Below are positions 25,126-35,600 of a stretch of DNA of 64,000 bases, one piece after another. The position numbers and the translations under genes were made by a program. Position 1 is the first letter of the stretch; each line of letters opens with the position of its first letter. The stretch comes from Punica granatum (Eukaryota > Streptophyta > Magnoliopsida > Myrtales > Lythraceae), in assembly GCF_007655135.1 (NCBI RefSeq), contig NC_045127.1, positions 17,517,699 to 17,581,698 of the forward strand. The letters are read 5' to 3'. The notes beneath the pieces were generated by a model. It made no database searches. It saw only the letters and a program-made list of their open reading frames with translations, and was not told the origin of the DNA.

Positions 25126-26792
25126 GCTACGGCCCCGAGGTGGGTAACCGTAGGAAAAGGAGAGTAAAATGAGAGATGAACAAAACAGTCACCTTAGGCT
25201 CTCGCACACTGCGCGGACCAGGGTTCCCCAAGGAAAATCGCCAAAGTAAAACGAGAGATGAACAAAATAGTCACCCTAGGCTCTCGCACACTGCGCGGAC
25301 TAGGGATCCCCAAGGAAAATGGCCAGGTTATCTACTCCAACACGATCCCCCATCGACTCTCCTGCACGACTCAACTGTCCAAGGCGGATTCTCCCTCAAG
25401 CACAGCAGGCGACAAAGCACGCAATCCAAGCAGTTCAAGATAGCCAACACCAACCGGAGGACGGAAGAGAAAGGGGGTACATCTCACTGAAGGCGTGAAT
25501 CCGTGTATCATTTTAGCTTGGGACAATGTGCTTCCCATGCTTTCTCTTTTCTCTCGGCTCAGAAATGATTCTAAATGGGTCATAGCCACCCTACAATCGG
25601 CTACCACAAAGCCAAAATCCTAGACACTCCTCTTCGGGAGTTAAGTCATAACACTTTGGAAATGAATAGACTGAGGTCTAACCAAATTTGCACATAAATC
25701 CCCATGTGGGTCACAACCGCAGCCGCCCCACGGCACCATGACGAGAAGGGTTCTAAGTCGACGGGCGCGTCGAATAATCGACAGAGCCGCTAGAGCATCA
25801 TTGAAAATGCCTCTATATGCTCGTGCATGGCCAACATGAGCCTTGAAGGCCTCGCATTGAGGCCTTCGAAAATGGAATCTCATTCGCATCGCCAAAGCAA
25901 AAACTCTCCACGGGTCGCCTCGGCGACCCGAAACTGAAGAACATGCGTCGCGAACACATTCTTTTACCTGTACTTATACATTGTTAGTAATCCCATGACT
26001 TACTGATAATGTCAGGATCACAGGTACAGCAAACGCAAGAACTACGACAAACTCTAATCCCCTGTCCAAGAGGGTACGTAGGTGCTCTTAGAGCTCGAGT
26101 CCTGCACCGCAAGACGCCGGTCCCTCAGCAAAGCACCACCATCCCAGTAGGGCCGATATCCGGCGGAGCAACGAGCAACCGCCTAGCAAGCAAAAGTCCC
26201 AATGGCGAGACCGGGGCATTCCCAGCAAGTAATCGCTTCAACGGCAAGACCAGTTGCCAGCAAGAGCAACAAACAATCGATCCAGCAGCAGGGTCAGCTT
26301 CCGACAGATCAAACACACTGCCGTCCCAGGGGCAAAGCACCGACGAAGCAACTTCATCGCGGCAGCAACGTCAATCGACAGCAGATCAACACCTTTGGGA
26401 CAGTATCAGCCCTGTACACTCAGCGCGCACCACTGTCCACATGACTAACGAAGAGTTATGCTCTTCTTTACAGCACCGCCTCTCTACGATAACATTCACA
26501 AGCTACTGGGGCATCCTCGGTGAACATAGCGACCGAACCATTCTCACCAAGGACAAATTGCAATTTCAGTGGTCTCACTCGACTGACATCCACCGTTAAC
26601 TATTGTTCTCTCCTACGTGCAGATGCGCATGGAACCCCAAGGGGCATTTCCCCCTGACGGACTCATGTCTGCCTCATACGACAAGATTGCAATCTCAAAC
26701 TCGAGCGAAAGGCCCTCAAGGAGGCACCTGGCACCATCATCTGACAAATCCATCAGCATCAACGGGCCCAAGTCAACTCTCTCGCCTTTTAC
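25126..26792. repeat. Palindrome arm 1
   Basis: Inverted repeat of 27,921-29,535, very similar over about 1.6 kb. This arm has an 82-bp tandem duplication (25,165-25,246 and 25,247-25,328) and lacks about 30 bp next to the minisatellite. A 196-codon ORF (26,009-26,599) has a shorter mirror ORF in arm 2 (28,726-28,226). It is rich in Gln, Ser and Thr, has no recognisable domain, and I do not call it a gene. Confidence 0.88.
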
Positions 26793-27035
26793 TGCTTTGG
26801 ATTTGGACACCCGCCTTTTACTGCTTTGGGTTTGGACACCCACCTTTTACTGCTTTGGGTTTGGACACCCGCCTTTACTGCTTTGGGTTTGGACACCCGC
26901 CTTTACTGCTTTGGGTTTGGACACCCACCTTTTTTACTTTCTTTGGGCCCGTAAACCCATCTTTACTGCTTTCAGGGCCATAAGCCTATCTTTATTGCTT
27001 TTGGATCCACAAGTCACATTTTCACTGTTTTCAGG
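26793..27035 (+). repeat. 28-bp minisatellite, short array
   Basis: About five copies of a 27-29-bp unit (gctttgggtttggacacccg core) followed by several degenerate copies to about 27,035. It is the mirror image of the array at 27,200-27,920. Confidence 0.9.
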
Positions 27036-27199
27036 TACATACGTTTATCCAACTCCCTCCCATGAATCCAAAACTAGAGAGAACAAGTGGTTATGGGGAA
27101 AGACGCCGGAACGGTCGCCGAGATCAGACGGGGTGCTTCTCATGGTCTTTGGCTGCATCCTCTATCCGAGTACGCAACCAAAGAGGGGCAAGCTCAAAA
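27036..27199. other. Palindrome spacer
   Basis: Unique sequence of about 165 bp between the oppositely oriented minisatellite arrays. No gene seen. Confidence 0.7.
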
Positions 27200-27920
27200 C
27201 AGTAAATGTGGGTGTCCAAACCCAAAGCAGTAAACGCGGGTGTCCAAACCCAAAGCAGTAAACGGGGGGTGTCCAAATCCAAAGCAGTAAACGCGGGTGT
27301 CCAAACCCAAAGCAGTAAACGGGGGTGTCCAAACCCAAAGCAGTAAACGCGGGTGTCCAAACCCAAAGGAGTAAACGGGGGGTGTCCAAACCCAAAGCAG
27401 TAAAGGCGGGTGTCCAAACCCAAAGCAGTAAACGGGGGGTGTCCAAACCCAAAGCAGTAAACGGCGGGTGTCCAAACCCAAAGCAGTAAAAGGCGGGTGT
27501 CCAAACCCAAAGCAGTAAAAGGCGAGTGTCCAAACCCAAAGCAGTAAAGGCGGATGTCCAAACCCAAAGCAGTAAAAGGCGAGTGTCCAAACCCAAAGCA
27601 GTAAAGGCAGGTGTCCAAACCCAAATCAGTAAAGGCGGTGTCCAAACCCAAAGCAGTAAAGGCGGGTGTCCAAACCGAAAGCAGTAAAAGGCGGGTGTTC
27701 AAACCCAAAACAGTAAAAGGCGGGTGTCCAAACCGAAAGCAGTAAAAGGCGGGTGTCCAGACCGAAAGCAGTAAAAGGCGGGTGTCCAAACCGAAAGCAG
27801 TAAAGGCGGGTGTCCAAACCCAAAGCAGTAAAAGGCGGGTGTCCAAACCCAATGCAGTAAAAGGCGGGTGTCCAAACCCAAAATAGTAAAAGTGGGTGTC
27901 CAAACCCAAAGCAGTAAAAG
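27200..27920 (-). repeat. 28-bp minisatellite, long array
   Basis: About 25 copies of a unit with core gtgtccaaacccaaagcagt, length 26-30 bp. The unit lacks stop codons on the minus strand, and its usual length is not a multiple of three. Three overlapping minus-strand ORFs (up to 261 codons) therefore run through it; these are most likely by-products of the repeat. Tandem repeats in the 3' untranslated region are known for Tat/Ogre elements. Confidence 0.93.
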
Positions 27921-29535
27921 GATTCGGTCATCGAGGATGGCCCGAGAACGCGAGAGAGTTGACTTGGGCCCGTTGATGCTGACGGATTTGTCAGATGATG
28001 GTGCCAGGTGCCTCCTTGAGGGCCTTTCGCTCGAGTTTGAGATTGCAATCTTGTCGTATGAGGCAGACATGAGTCCGTCAAGGGGAAATGCCCCTTGGGG
28101 TTCCATGCGCATCTGCACGTAGGAGAGAACAATAATTGACGGTGGATGTCAGTCGAGTGAGACCACTGAAATTGCAATTTGTCCTTGGTGAGAATGGTCC
28201 GGTCGCTATGTTCACCGAGGATTCCCTAGTAGCTTGTGAATGTTATCGTAGAGAGGCGGTGCTGTAGAGAAGAGCATAACTCTTCGTTAGTCATGTGGAC
28301 AGTGGTGCGCGCTGAGTGTACAGGGCTGATACTGTCCCAAAGGTGTTGATATGCTGTCGATTGACGTTGCTGCCGCGATGAAATTGCTTCGTCGGTGCTT
28401 TGCCCCTGGGACGGCAGTGTGTTTGATCTGTCGGAAGCCGACCCTGCTGCTGGATCGATTGTTTGTTGCTCTTGCTGGCAACTGGTCTCGCCGCTGAAGC
28501 GATTACTTGCTGGGAATGCCCCGGTCTCGCCATTGGGACTTTTGCTTGCTAGGCGGTTGCTCGTTGCTCCGTCGGATGCCGGCCCTACTGGGATGGTGGT
28601 GCTTTGCTGAGGGACCGGCGTCTTGCGGTGCAGGACTCGAGCTCTGAGAGCACCTACGTACCCTCTTGGACAGGAGATCAGAGTCTGCCGTAGTTCTTGC
28701 GTTTGCTGTACCTGTGATCCTGACATTATCAGTAAGTCATGGGGTTACTAACAATGTATAAGTACAGGTAAAAGGATGTGTTCGCGACGCATGTTCTTCA
28801 GTTTCGGGTCGCCGAGGCGACCCGTGGAGAGTTTTTGCTTTGGCGATGCGAATGAGATTCTATTTTCGAAGGCCTCAATGCGAGGCCTTCAAGGCTCATG
28901 TTGGCCATGCACGAGCATATCGAGGCATTTTCAATGATGCTCTAGCGGCTCTGTCAATTATTCGATGCGTCCGTCGACTTAGGACCCTTCTCGTCATGGT
29001 GCCGTAGGGCGGCTGCGGTTGTGACCCGCATGGGGATTTATGTGCAAATTTGGTTAGACCTCAGTCTATTCATTTCCAAAGTGTTATGACTTGACTCCCG
29101 GAGATGAGTGTCTAGGATTTTGGCTTTGTGGTAGCCGATTGTAGGGTGGCTATGACCCATTTAGAATCATTTATGAGCCGAGAGAAAAGAGAAAGCATGG
29201 GGAGCACATTGCCCCAAGCTAAAAGGATACACGGATTCACGCCTTCAGTGAGATGTACCCCCCTTTCTCTTCCGTCCTCCGGTTGGTGTTGGCTATCTTG
29301 AATTGCTTGGATTGCGTGCTTTGTCGCCTGCTGTGCTTGAGGGAGAATCCGCCTTGGACAGTTGAATCGTGCAGGAGAGTCGATGGGGGATCGTGTTGGA
29401 GTAGATAACCTGGCCATTTTCCTTGGGGATCCCTGGTCCGCGCAGTGTGCGAGAGCCTAGGGTGACTATTTTGTTCATCTCTCGTTTTACTCTCCTTTTG
29501 CTACGGTTACCCACCTCGGGGCCGTACCTCTCAAC
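27921..29535. repeat. Palindrome arm 2
   Basis: Reverse complement of arm 1. The match ends near 29,535, where arm 1 meets the truncated LTR (gagag/ctacggccccgag junction at 25,122-25,135). Confidence 0.88.
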
Positions 29536-31689
29536 CTAAAGGGGATTAGCTCTCCTTTTGCCACGACTGCCCTCTTCGAGATTTTCAGTCGTGCATCTCT
29601 CTTGCCCTAACTTTTGCCTAGGTCGCCCCGAGGGGTTTTCGACCTAACGGGCTCTATTCTTTTGTCTCTTGAGTTCGCAAGGGCGAAGGGCTCGAAGGAT
29701 TCGACCTCCGAATGCGTTGTGTTCTGTCTCCGTCGAGGAGTTGCGTCTGCTGCTCCCCTTTTTGTCGGGGTTTGTTGATTTCTTCTTCGAATTGGCGACA
29801 CCGGAGTTTTAAATCTCGGCGGTACCTTGTTTTGTTCATTGGCGGGTTTTTCCCGCGTCTTTTCTCTCTCTCTTCATTGGCGGTTTTTTTTTCGCTTCTT
29901 TTCGCTCTGTTTTTTTTCTTGCAGTTGGGATTTGTTTTGTCCCCCGTGTATTTGTTGGAAACTCCTCGACTTTGCATTGCGTGGTCGCTTTGGTGTGCCT
30001 TGCCCTATTTAGTGAGGGTCGGCCCTTCATGGAGATTCGGCTTCAGGATATTCGGAAGCCGAACCTCGCGCTGCTCATCCTTGCAAACTTTACAAATGAT
30101 TTCCCCTATCGTCTAAAAAGAAAAACAAGATTTGTCCTGTGGTGCAGGTGACCGAGGTTGCCCCGGCATGAGTGTTGAACGCGGATGCCCCGGTCTTCGT
30201 GGTCAGCGTCAGACGCCGTTCCTGACCGTGTCTTGTCGCTCCCGTGGAGGGTGCCCCTAGGAGGATAGGTGCTCTTGAAGTCAACATACGTGCTTTGCTT
30301 TGGTGGCCATGCTTGCTATCGACTGAGATGGTCGGGTTGACAGCATGTGGCTCACTCAGTCGTTTTTGTCTTCGGCTTCGTTAAAAAGGGGGGTACTTCC
30401 ACATCAAGCCTCTTTCCTGTTGAAGTATAGAGAGAGAGACCCGATATGAGTTCTCGTGGAGGTGTGAACCTGTGTATCGCTCTTCGCCTGTAGCCGGCGT
30501 GCCCCTGTGAAGGATGACAAAGAAGATGATGTATTAGGCGATTATACGGTGAAATATGTGGTAAGAAATGTAATGTGGACCCATGGGAAATTCCCTCATC
30601 CAGCGCACGACCCATGGGGTGTCGCGCGTGGGGGACACTCAATTTCGGGAGTGCGGTCATCGCCACGCTGGAGCAGTTGGACTGTGACTGGGAACCGCAT
30701 AGTTGTACTTTCCCGATTGCGGGTTGGTCTGCGCAGCCGTCCTAGGGAAAGCTCGAGGAGCCGGGTCTCAAGAGGAAAGGCGAGTCGAACAGATCCGACA
30801 GAATCAATAGGGTGTCTTTGGGACGGTTCTAGTGCAACCTGAAGGGTTTGTTCATGCCGGGAACCCATTTGTGAATGCATATAAATGTAAAAGAGAGTTT
30901 AAGGAAGAGTGCGTGTTGCCCCGGTGGTTGGTTGATGGCCACAGCGGAGGGTGGGGTGGGCCCATTCTCCTGTCAGAGGTGTGACCGTGCAAATGACTGC
31001 CGTGGCGGGTGGGCAGGGCCATGCTCTGTTCGTCGGAACTGTCGCCTGTGATCTTTCGTGGAGGAAGGGTCGGTCCTCAGTGTTTGGAGTTCATGGAAGT
31101 AGCAGAGAAGTGTTTCCTGTCCCGATTGTAGTCGTTCGGGATTCAGATTGCCTTCTTGTCGGTTATTTCCTGCAATGGAAAAAGGGAACGATGAAGGAGC
31201 AAACTATGTTCGCAATTTTATCGCAAGGGCGTAGGGGATCAAACTAGCCTGGTAGGCGTCGTGCGAGCGTGCCGGGGAAGTGTCCATGGGTAAGGTGGAG
31301 GCATGCTCGCACGACGAGGAATGATGCATTTGGTTGTGCTGGTGGATGTGCTCAGTTGAGCGAAGAGACGTGTGCGCGATCACGCGATGACGCTTAGTTG
31401 CGCGGGGTTAGTGAGAAGCTAGCTTTGCCAAGGAAAGTGGATCGGCCCTCGAGCCAAGGCTCACCTTGTCGAGGAGGGAGGGTGAAGGTCGCTGTTGGTC
31501 TACCTGCGAAGGATGTCTTCAATCACTTGTATGGTGAGATGTTAGTCGTTATGCAAAACAGTAAATGAGTAGGATGCATGCGATGCGTGAGTTTTCCGAA
31601 ACTAATGCCGCCATTCACATTGACTCAAAAGGTTCAAAGTACAATTTAAAATTTGTAAAATAAAGCCCTAAGCCGATCTTCCACCACAC
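29536..31689 (-). other. Ogre internal region, no recognisable gene
   Basis: GC-rich sequence between the palindrome and the ORF1 remnant. Short ORFs occur on both strands, including a basic minus-strand ORF at 29,654-29,977, but none shows gag, protease, RT, RNase H or integrase motifs. Probably rearranged Ogre internal or untranslated sequence. Confidence 0.5.
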
Positions 31690-32055
31690 TCGAAGTTTGA
31701 GCGATCGCGGCATTGGAGAGCGCCAGTTCTAAGCGAGGGCCTTGCGGAGACATCTATCATAGAGCGCATGTGTGGGTCTCTACGAGTCCTCTTCCTAAAC
31801 CTCTCCAGGACGGCGTTCGTTCGTGCGGGCTCTTTCTGAAGTTGTGGTTGGCCAACGAATTCCTCATCTCTCAGTGATCAGTCCTAGTGTTGGTGAGGTC
31901 GATCATAGTGGCTGTGCTCGAAGGAAATGGTGTCCTGGGAGACGTGTGGCATGCATCCTGTGACGAGTCGGTGAGGTCCTCATAGATTGGCGGGCTCTAT
32001 CGAGGTGTGAGCAAGAGGACGAGTGAGGCGTCTCTTACCAAGACGAAAGGAAGAT
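31690..32055 (-). pseudogene. Ogre ORF1 remnant (ends only)
   Basis: On the minus strand, 32,055-31,960 resembles the start of ORF1 at 61,441-61,500. The part at about 31,880-31,690 resembles the coiled-coil end of ORF1 and its downstream flank (62,840-63,030). The roughly 1.3 kb core between them is gone. This is an internal deletion derivative of the ORF1 seen intact at 61,451-62,971. Confidence 0.7.
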
Positions 32056-32590
32056 CGACTTAGCACTCGTCAATATGAATGGCACCCTAATTTTATAAAA
32101 CATATGATGCGTGTGTGCGAAGAAAGTAAATGCCCACGGCTTAGTACAAATTATAAGGTACATCGCTCTTGAAATAGAAAAGACTCAAGTGGTACGCAGG
32201 CCGACTCGATGGACTGTTCGTCGAAGCCGGGTTGGAGGATGGCATGGAACTCCTGCAGAATGTATGGTTTTAGTGCTACAGGGACCGTGCTACGTAAGGA
32301 TGAGGGCTCCCGACTCAAGGGTGTCAATTCCTTGAAATCGGGCGGGGATCTTTGGGGGCCTAATCGACGGTCCAACCGTGCGACGTACCCTTACTCGGAA
32401 CCCCTATCTAATCTGTATTTCCTAAAATCGGTCGTGGGACGCGACCTGTAGGTGCCTAGAAGCTAGTATGATATGCAATGCGTGTGCGAGAAATAAAAGT
32501 GCGTAAAGTAGATAAGCAAAAAAAATTGCGGAAAGCGATAAATAAACAAGCAAACAAAGCAAGCGAGAACGAGCCCGAACCCTCTAAGTG
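32056..32590 (-). other. Ogre 5' leader
   Basis: Collinear on the minus strand with 60,895-61,450 of the second Ogre element, including a segment whose translation reads MDRRLGPQRSP in both. The similarity is conserved leader sequence; I do not call it coding. Confidence 0.75.
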
Positions 32591-32608
32591 TCCCCAGTGG
32601 AGTCGCCA
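32591..32608 (-). other. Ogre primer binding site (tRNA-Arg type)
   Basis: Minus-strand sequence tggcgactccactgggga, three bases inside the 5' LTR end. Ogre elements are known to prime from tRNA-Arg with this type of PBS. Confidence 0.88.
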
Positions 32609-32611
32609 AAC

Positions 32612-35600
32612 TGTGCGCACCCGAATTTCATCTCGTCGGGGCACGCATGCGCGCGCCTAAATGCAACGCGGCTTGGGAGTGTCCACCTTCCCGGGGACGC
32701 GCGACGGACGCACGTGAGAAGGAGTCGCCACTACCTGTTTACGACTCGAAGGTCGAGGGCCGGTGAGCCGCCTGGGTCTAGGGGTATGAGATACACCTAG
32801 TATGTTAAGGCAATGGTCTGTACGGAAGCGGAAATTCCGAATTCGGGGGTTCTATTACGTGAGGGCCTATATCCCACACGCCCTTTTGGTACTCTAACTT
32901 GCTAGGCTTGCCATTTTATTTATTTACCGCATGATTTAAGGTTGCACTCGACTCGCTCGTTTTGACACCGTAAATTCGAATAGACACTTGAACCGTTCAC
33001 TCTCCGACCGGGGTTATTACATGAATAAATATGCATCATAAAATCCTTACATTGTTCTCTTAAATAAAAAATAAATTACAATTATTGAATCCCGGTCGGT
33101 TCGCGTTCGGCTGTTATTTCACTCATGCTCACCGTATGATTTTGAAAAAAAACCGAAAATTAAATTAAATGTGCACTCTGTGTATGGGGGGATTGGACCC
33201 CGTGATCGAAGGTTATGGGCATTGGACCCAGTGTGAATCGAGTCCTAAAGGATCGGGCTCGATCCGCATAACAAACAAGTGTCAAATGTAATCAAGCAAG
33301 CTCAAATAAACAAACAATGGGGTTTCTTATTATCGCCGAATTTACGTGAAATAACTGATTATTAACCGGGGTATATTGGCATACAAATCCTACCTTAAAA
33401 CAAACAAAGGGATGATGGATAGGGCATGTAGCATTCGGCATTATTTTAACGGACCCGACAGACATGATGTTTGTAGTCAAGTCCTGAATGTGTGGGTTAT
33501 TTTTAAATTATTTTGTATCATGACAGTACGGCTTTTACAGATTAAGAGTATTTTCACCTAAAACTCAAAACCTAACCCCCTATTTTGCTAGTTTCACAAG
33601 ATCTACGGAAGTGTAAAAGGAACAGAAATTCAAAATTTCCTACCCGTGAAACTAATTCCAAGACCTACTAGAAAAATAAGAGTAAATAAAAGCGTACCTG
33701 GAATATTTAAAATTGTCGACCGAGCGTCCCACGCATGACGCCTCTACCGATATCCACACCGACTTTGTCGACGAGTTTTCGAAATCGGCGGTGCTAGCAG
33801 CCAACACTCGAAAGAAACACCGATACGACACCCGAAATTTTCAGACTAATGGACCTAATTTGAATTGAACAATTCAATTCAAATTATTTATATATATATA
33901 TATGCTCACATATATAAAGCATACACACATATGCATGTACACATATATGTATCAGTACATATATATATACATACATGTGTGTTTTATATTCAATATATTT
34001 GTGCCGTATGTATCTATATATATAGAGCTTGGGGGGGACGATTTTCTTGTCCATGACCGATGTGGGACAAAGTGAAATAAGGATCCCAAATTGCCATGTG
34101 TCATCGTTTTAATCGTGCATCAATTTGGTCCATTTAATCTAATAAATCGAGTCTAATTAATCGACAAATTTAATCTTATTAAATATCCGATTAATCGGTC
34201 ACACCATAAATCATCTAATCTCAATTAGACGATTTTATTGTTTCAAAATATCTCGTCAATTTAGTCGTAGTGTGTGACCCTGTAGGTTCCCAATTACGTT
34301 GACAGTAATATCGAAATCTCTATTTCAATATTACAAACAGTGAGCGGCATCTAGCAATGTATCACTGTTACTCAAGTAATCAGAAAGTCAATTTCTCGAC
34401 GAACCTCGTGACCTACATTACCGTGTAATATAATCCATTGTCCTCTATATCTCTATTGAGCCCAAGGCATGGAAGATGACATCCTTGTATGGCTCAATAT
34501 CTCTCTTTCTTGGTTTACCGGGTAAGTCTATCAGAACAAATGAGCTCGATATCGCTATATCGACTCATTTGGGTATGCATACACTTTTAGACTTAACCAT
34601 CAAGTGGCCGTGAGATATCGCTCCCGTTTCGTAGGAGGGACAAATCCTATCTCGATCACTCACATTCCTCTCCATGCTCTGTGATATACCCAATAACTGT
34701 CTTTCTAACCAGCCTGTTACGGTGGCGTTGACAATATCAAAGTTTATGACATTACATGTAGGAATCCATTGTGACCTCAAGTCAAAGGACCATTACACTA
34801 TAGTCACTTTGAGATATGCTAATGACAGTTACGTAACAACCCATGTAGCAATCTCATGGCGGGTCAGTCCAATACACATTACTCTTAATGTATACATGTG
34901 GTGTGATTTGATATCTCCATATCCATGACCTGTGAGACTTGGTCATCAATCAACACCCACACTAGTCTAACCGTATTATCGTTGTCCTAATTAACGATAA
35001 TACTTTGACTATGGACATTTAGGAATAATGTTCAGTAATTATAAGATCTCACAATCAAGTCACACTTGATGCCTATTGAACATACTATTCCAATGACATT
35101 ATTGTGTAAAATCATATTTAGCGCAATCTACACAATAACAGAAATGCCTCGTTTTATAATGAAATAGATATCATATTACAGAACTGATTATAGATTGCTT
35201 CTAGGGTATACACCAATTCCCAACATATTTGACTATTGCCCATGTTTGATTTAGCCGAATTTGAGATTAATTTGTTTTCCCATGTTTTGACCAATTTTAT
35301 GCACAAACCTACGCTAAGATTATTGCAGGACAAGAACCGGTAGTCTTGCCCTTGAATAGGTAAATATGTGTGCGCGTGAAAATCAAGATTACGTTGCACA
35401 TATCTCGGTGATTTTGAAATTGTGAATTTGAAAAGGACATGGCTAACAGTTCTTGAACTGTCAACGTGATTACAGATTGTTAATCGATTCGTACAATTTA
35501 TTTAAAGAAGTCAAGTGATTTAATTTAGCCAAATCTAACGTCCCGATTATCCCGTATGTAGAATTTTAGGTTAATTAAAAAATTTGCCAAATGCTTTAGT

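Noticed and set aside
26009..26599. 196-codon ORF in palindrome arm 1, mirrored in arm 2
   Set aside because: Gln/Ser/Thr-rich, no recognisable domain, and the mirror copy in arm 2 is shorter with a different extent; similarity between arms is explained by the palindrome.
27200..27920. Regular short repeats suggesting a CRISPR array
   Set aside because: The repeats are contiguous without unique spacers, and the context is a plant retrotransposon; it is a minisatellite.
33865..34056. ORF across (TA)n/(ATAC)n
   Set aside because: Simple-sequence translation inside a solo LTR, with no coding character.
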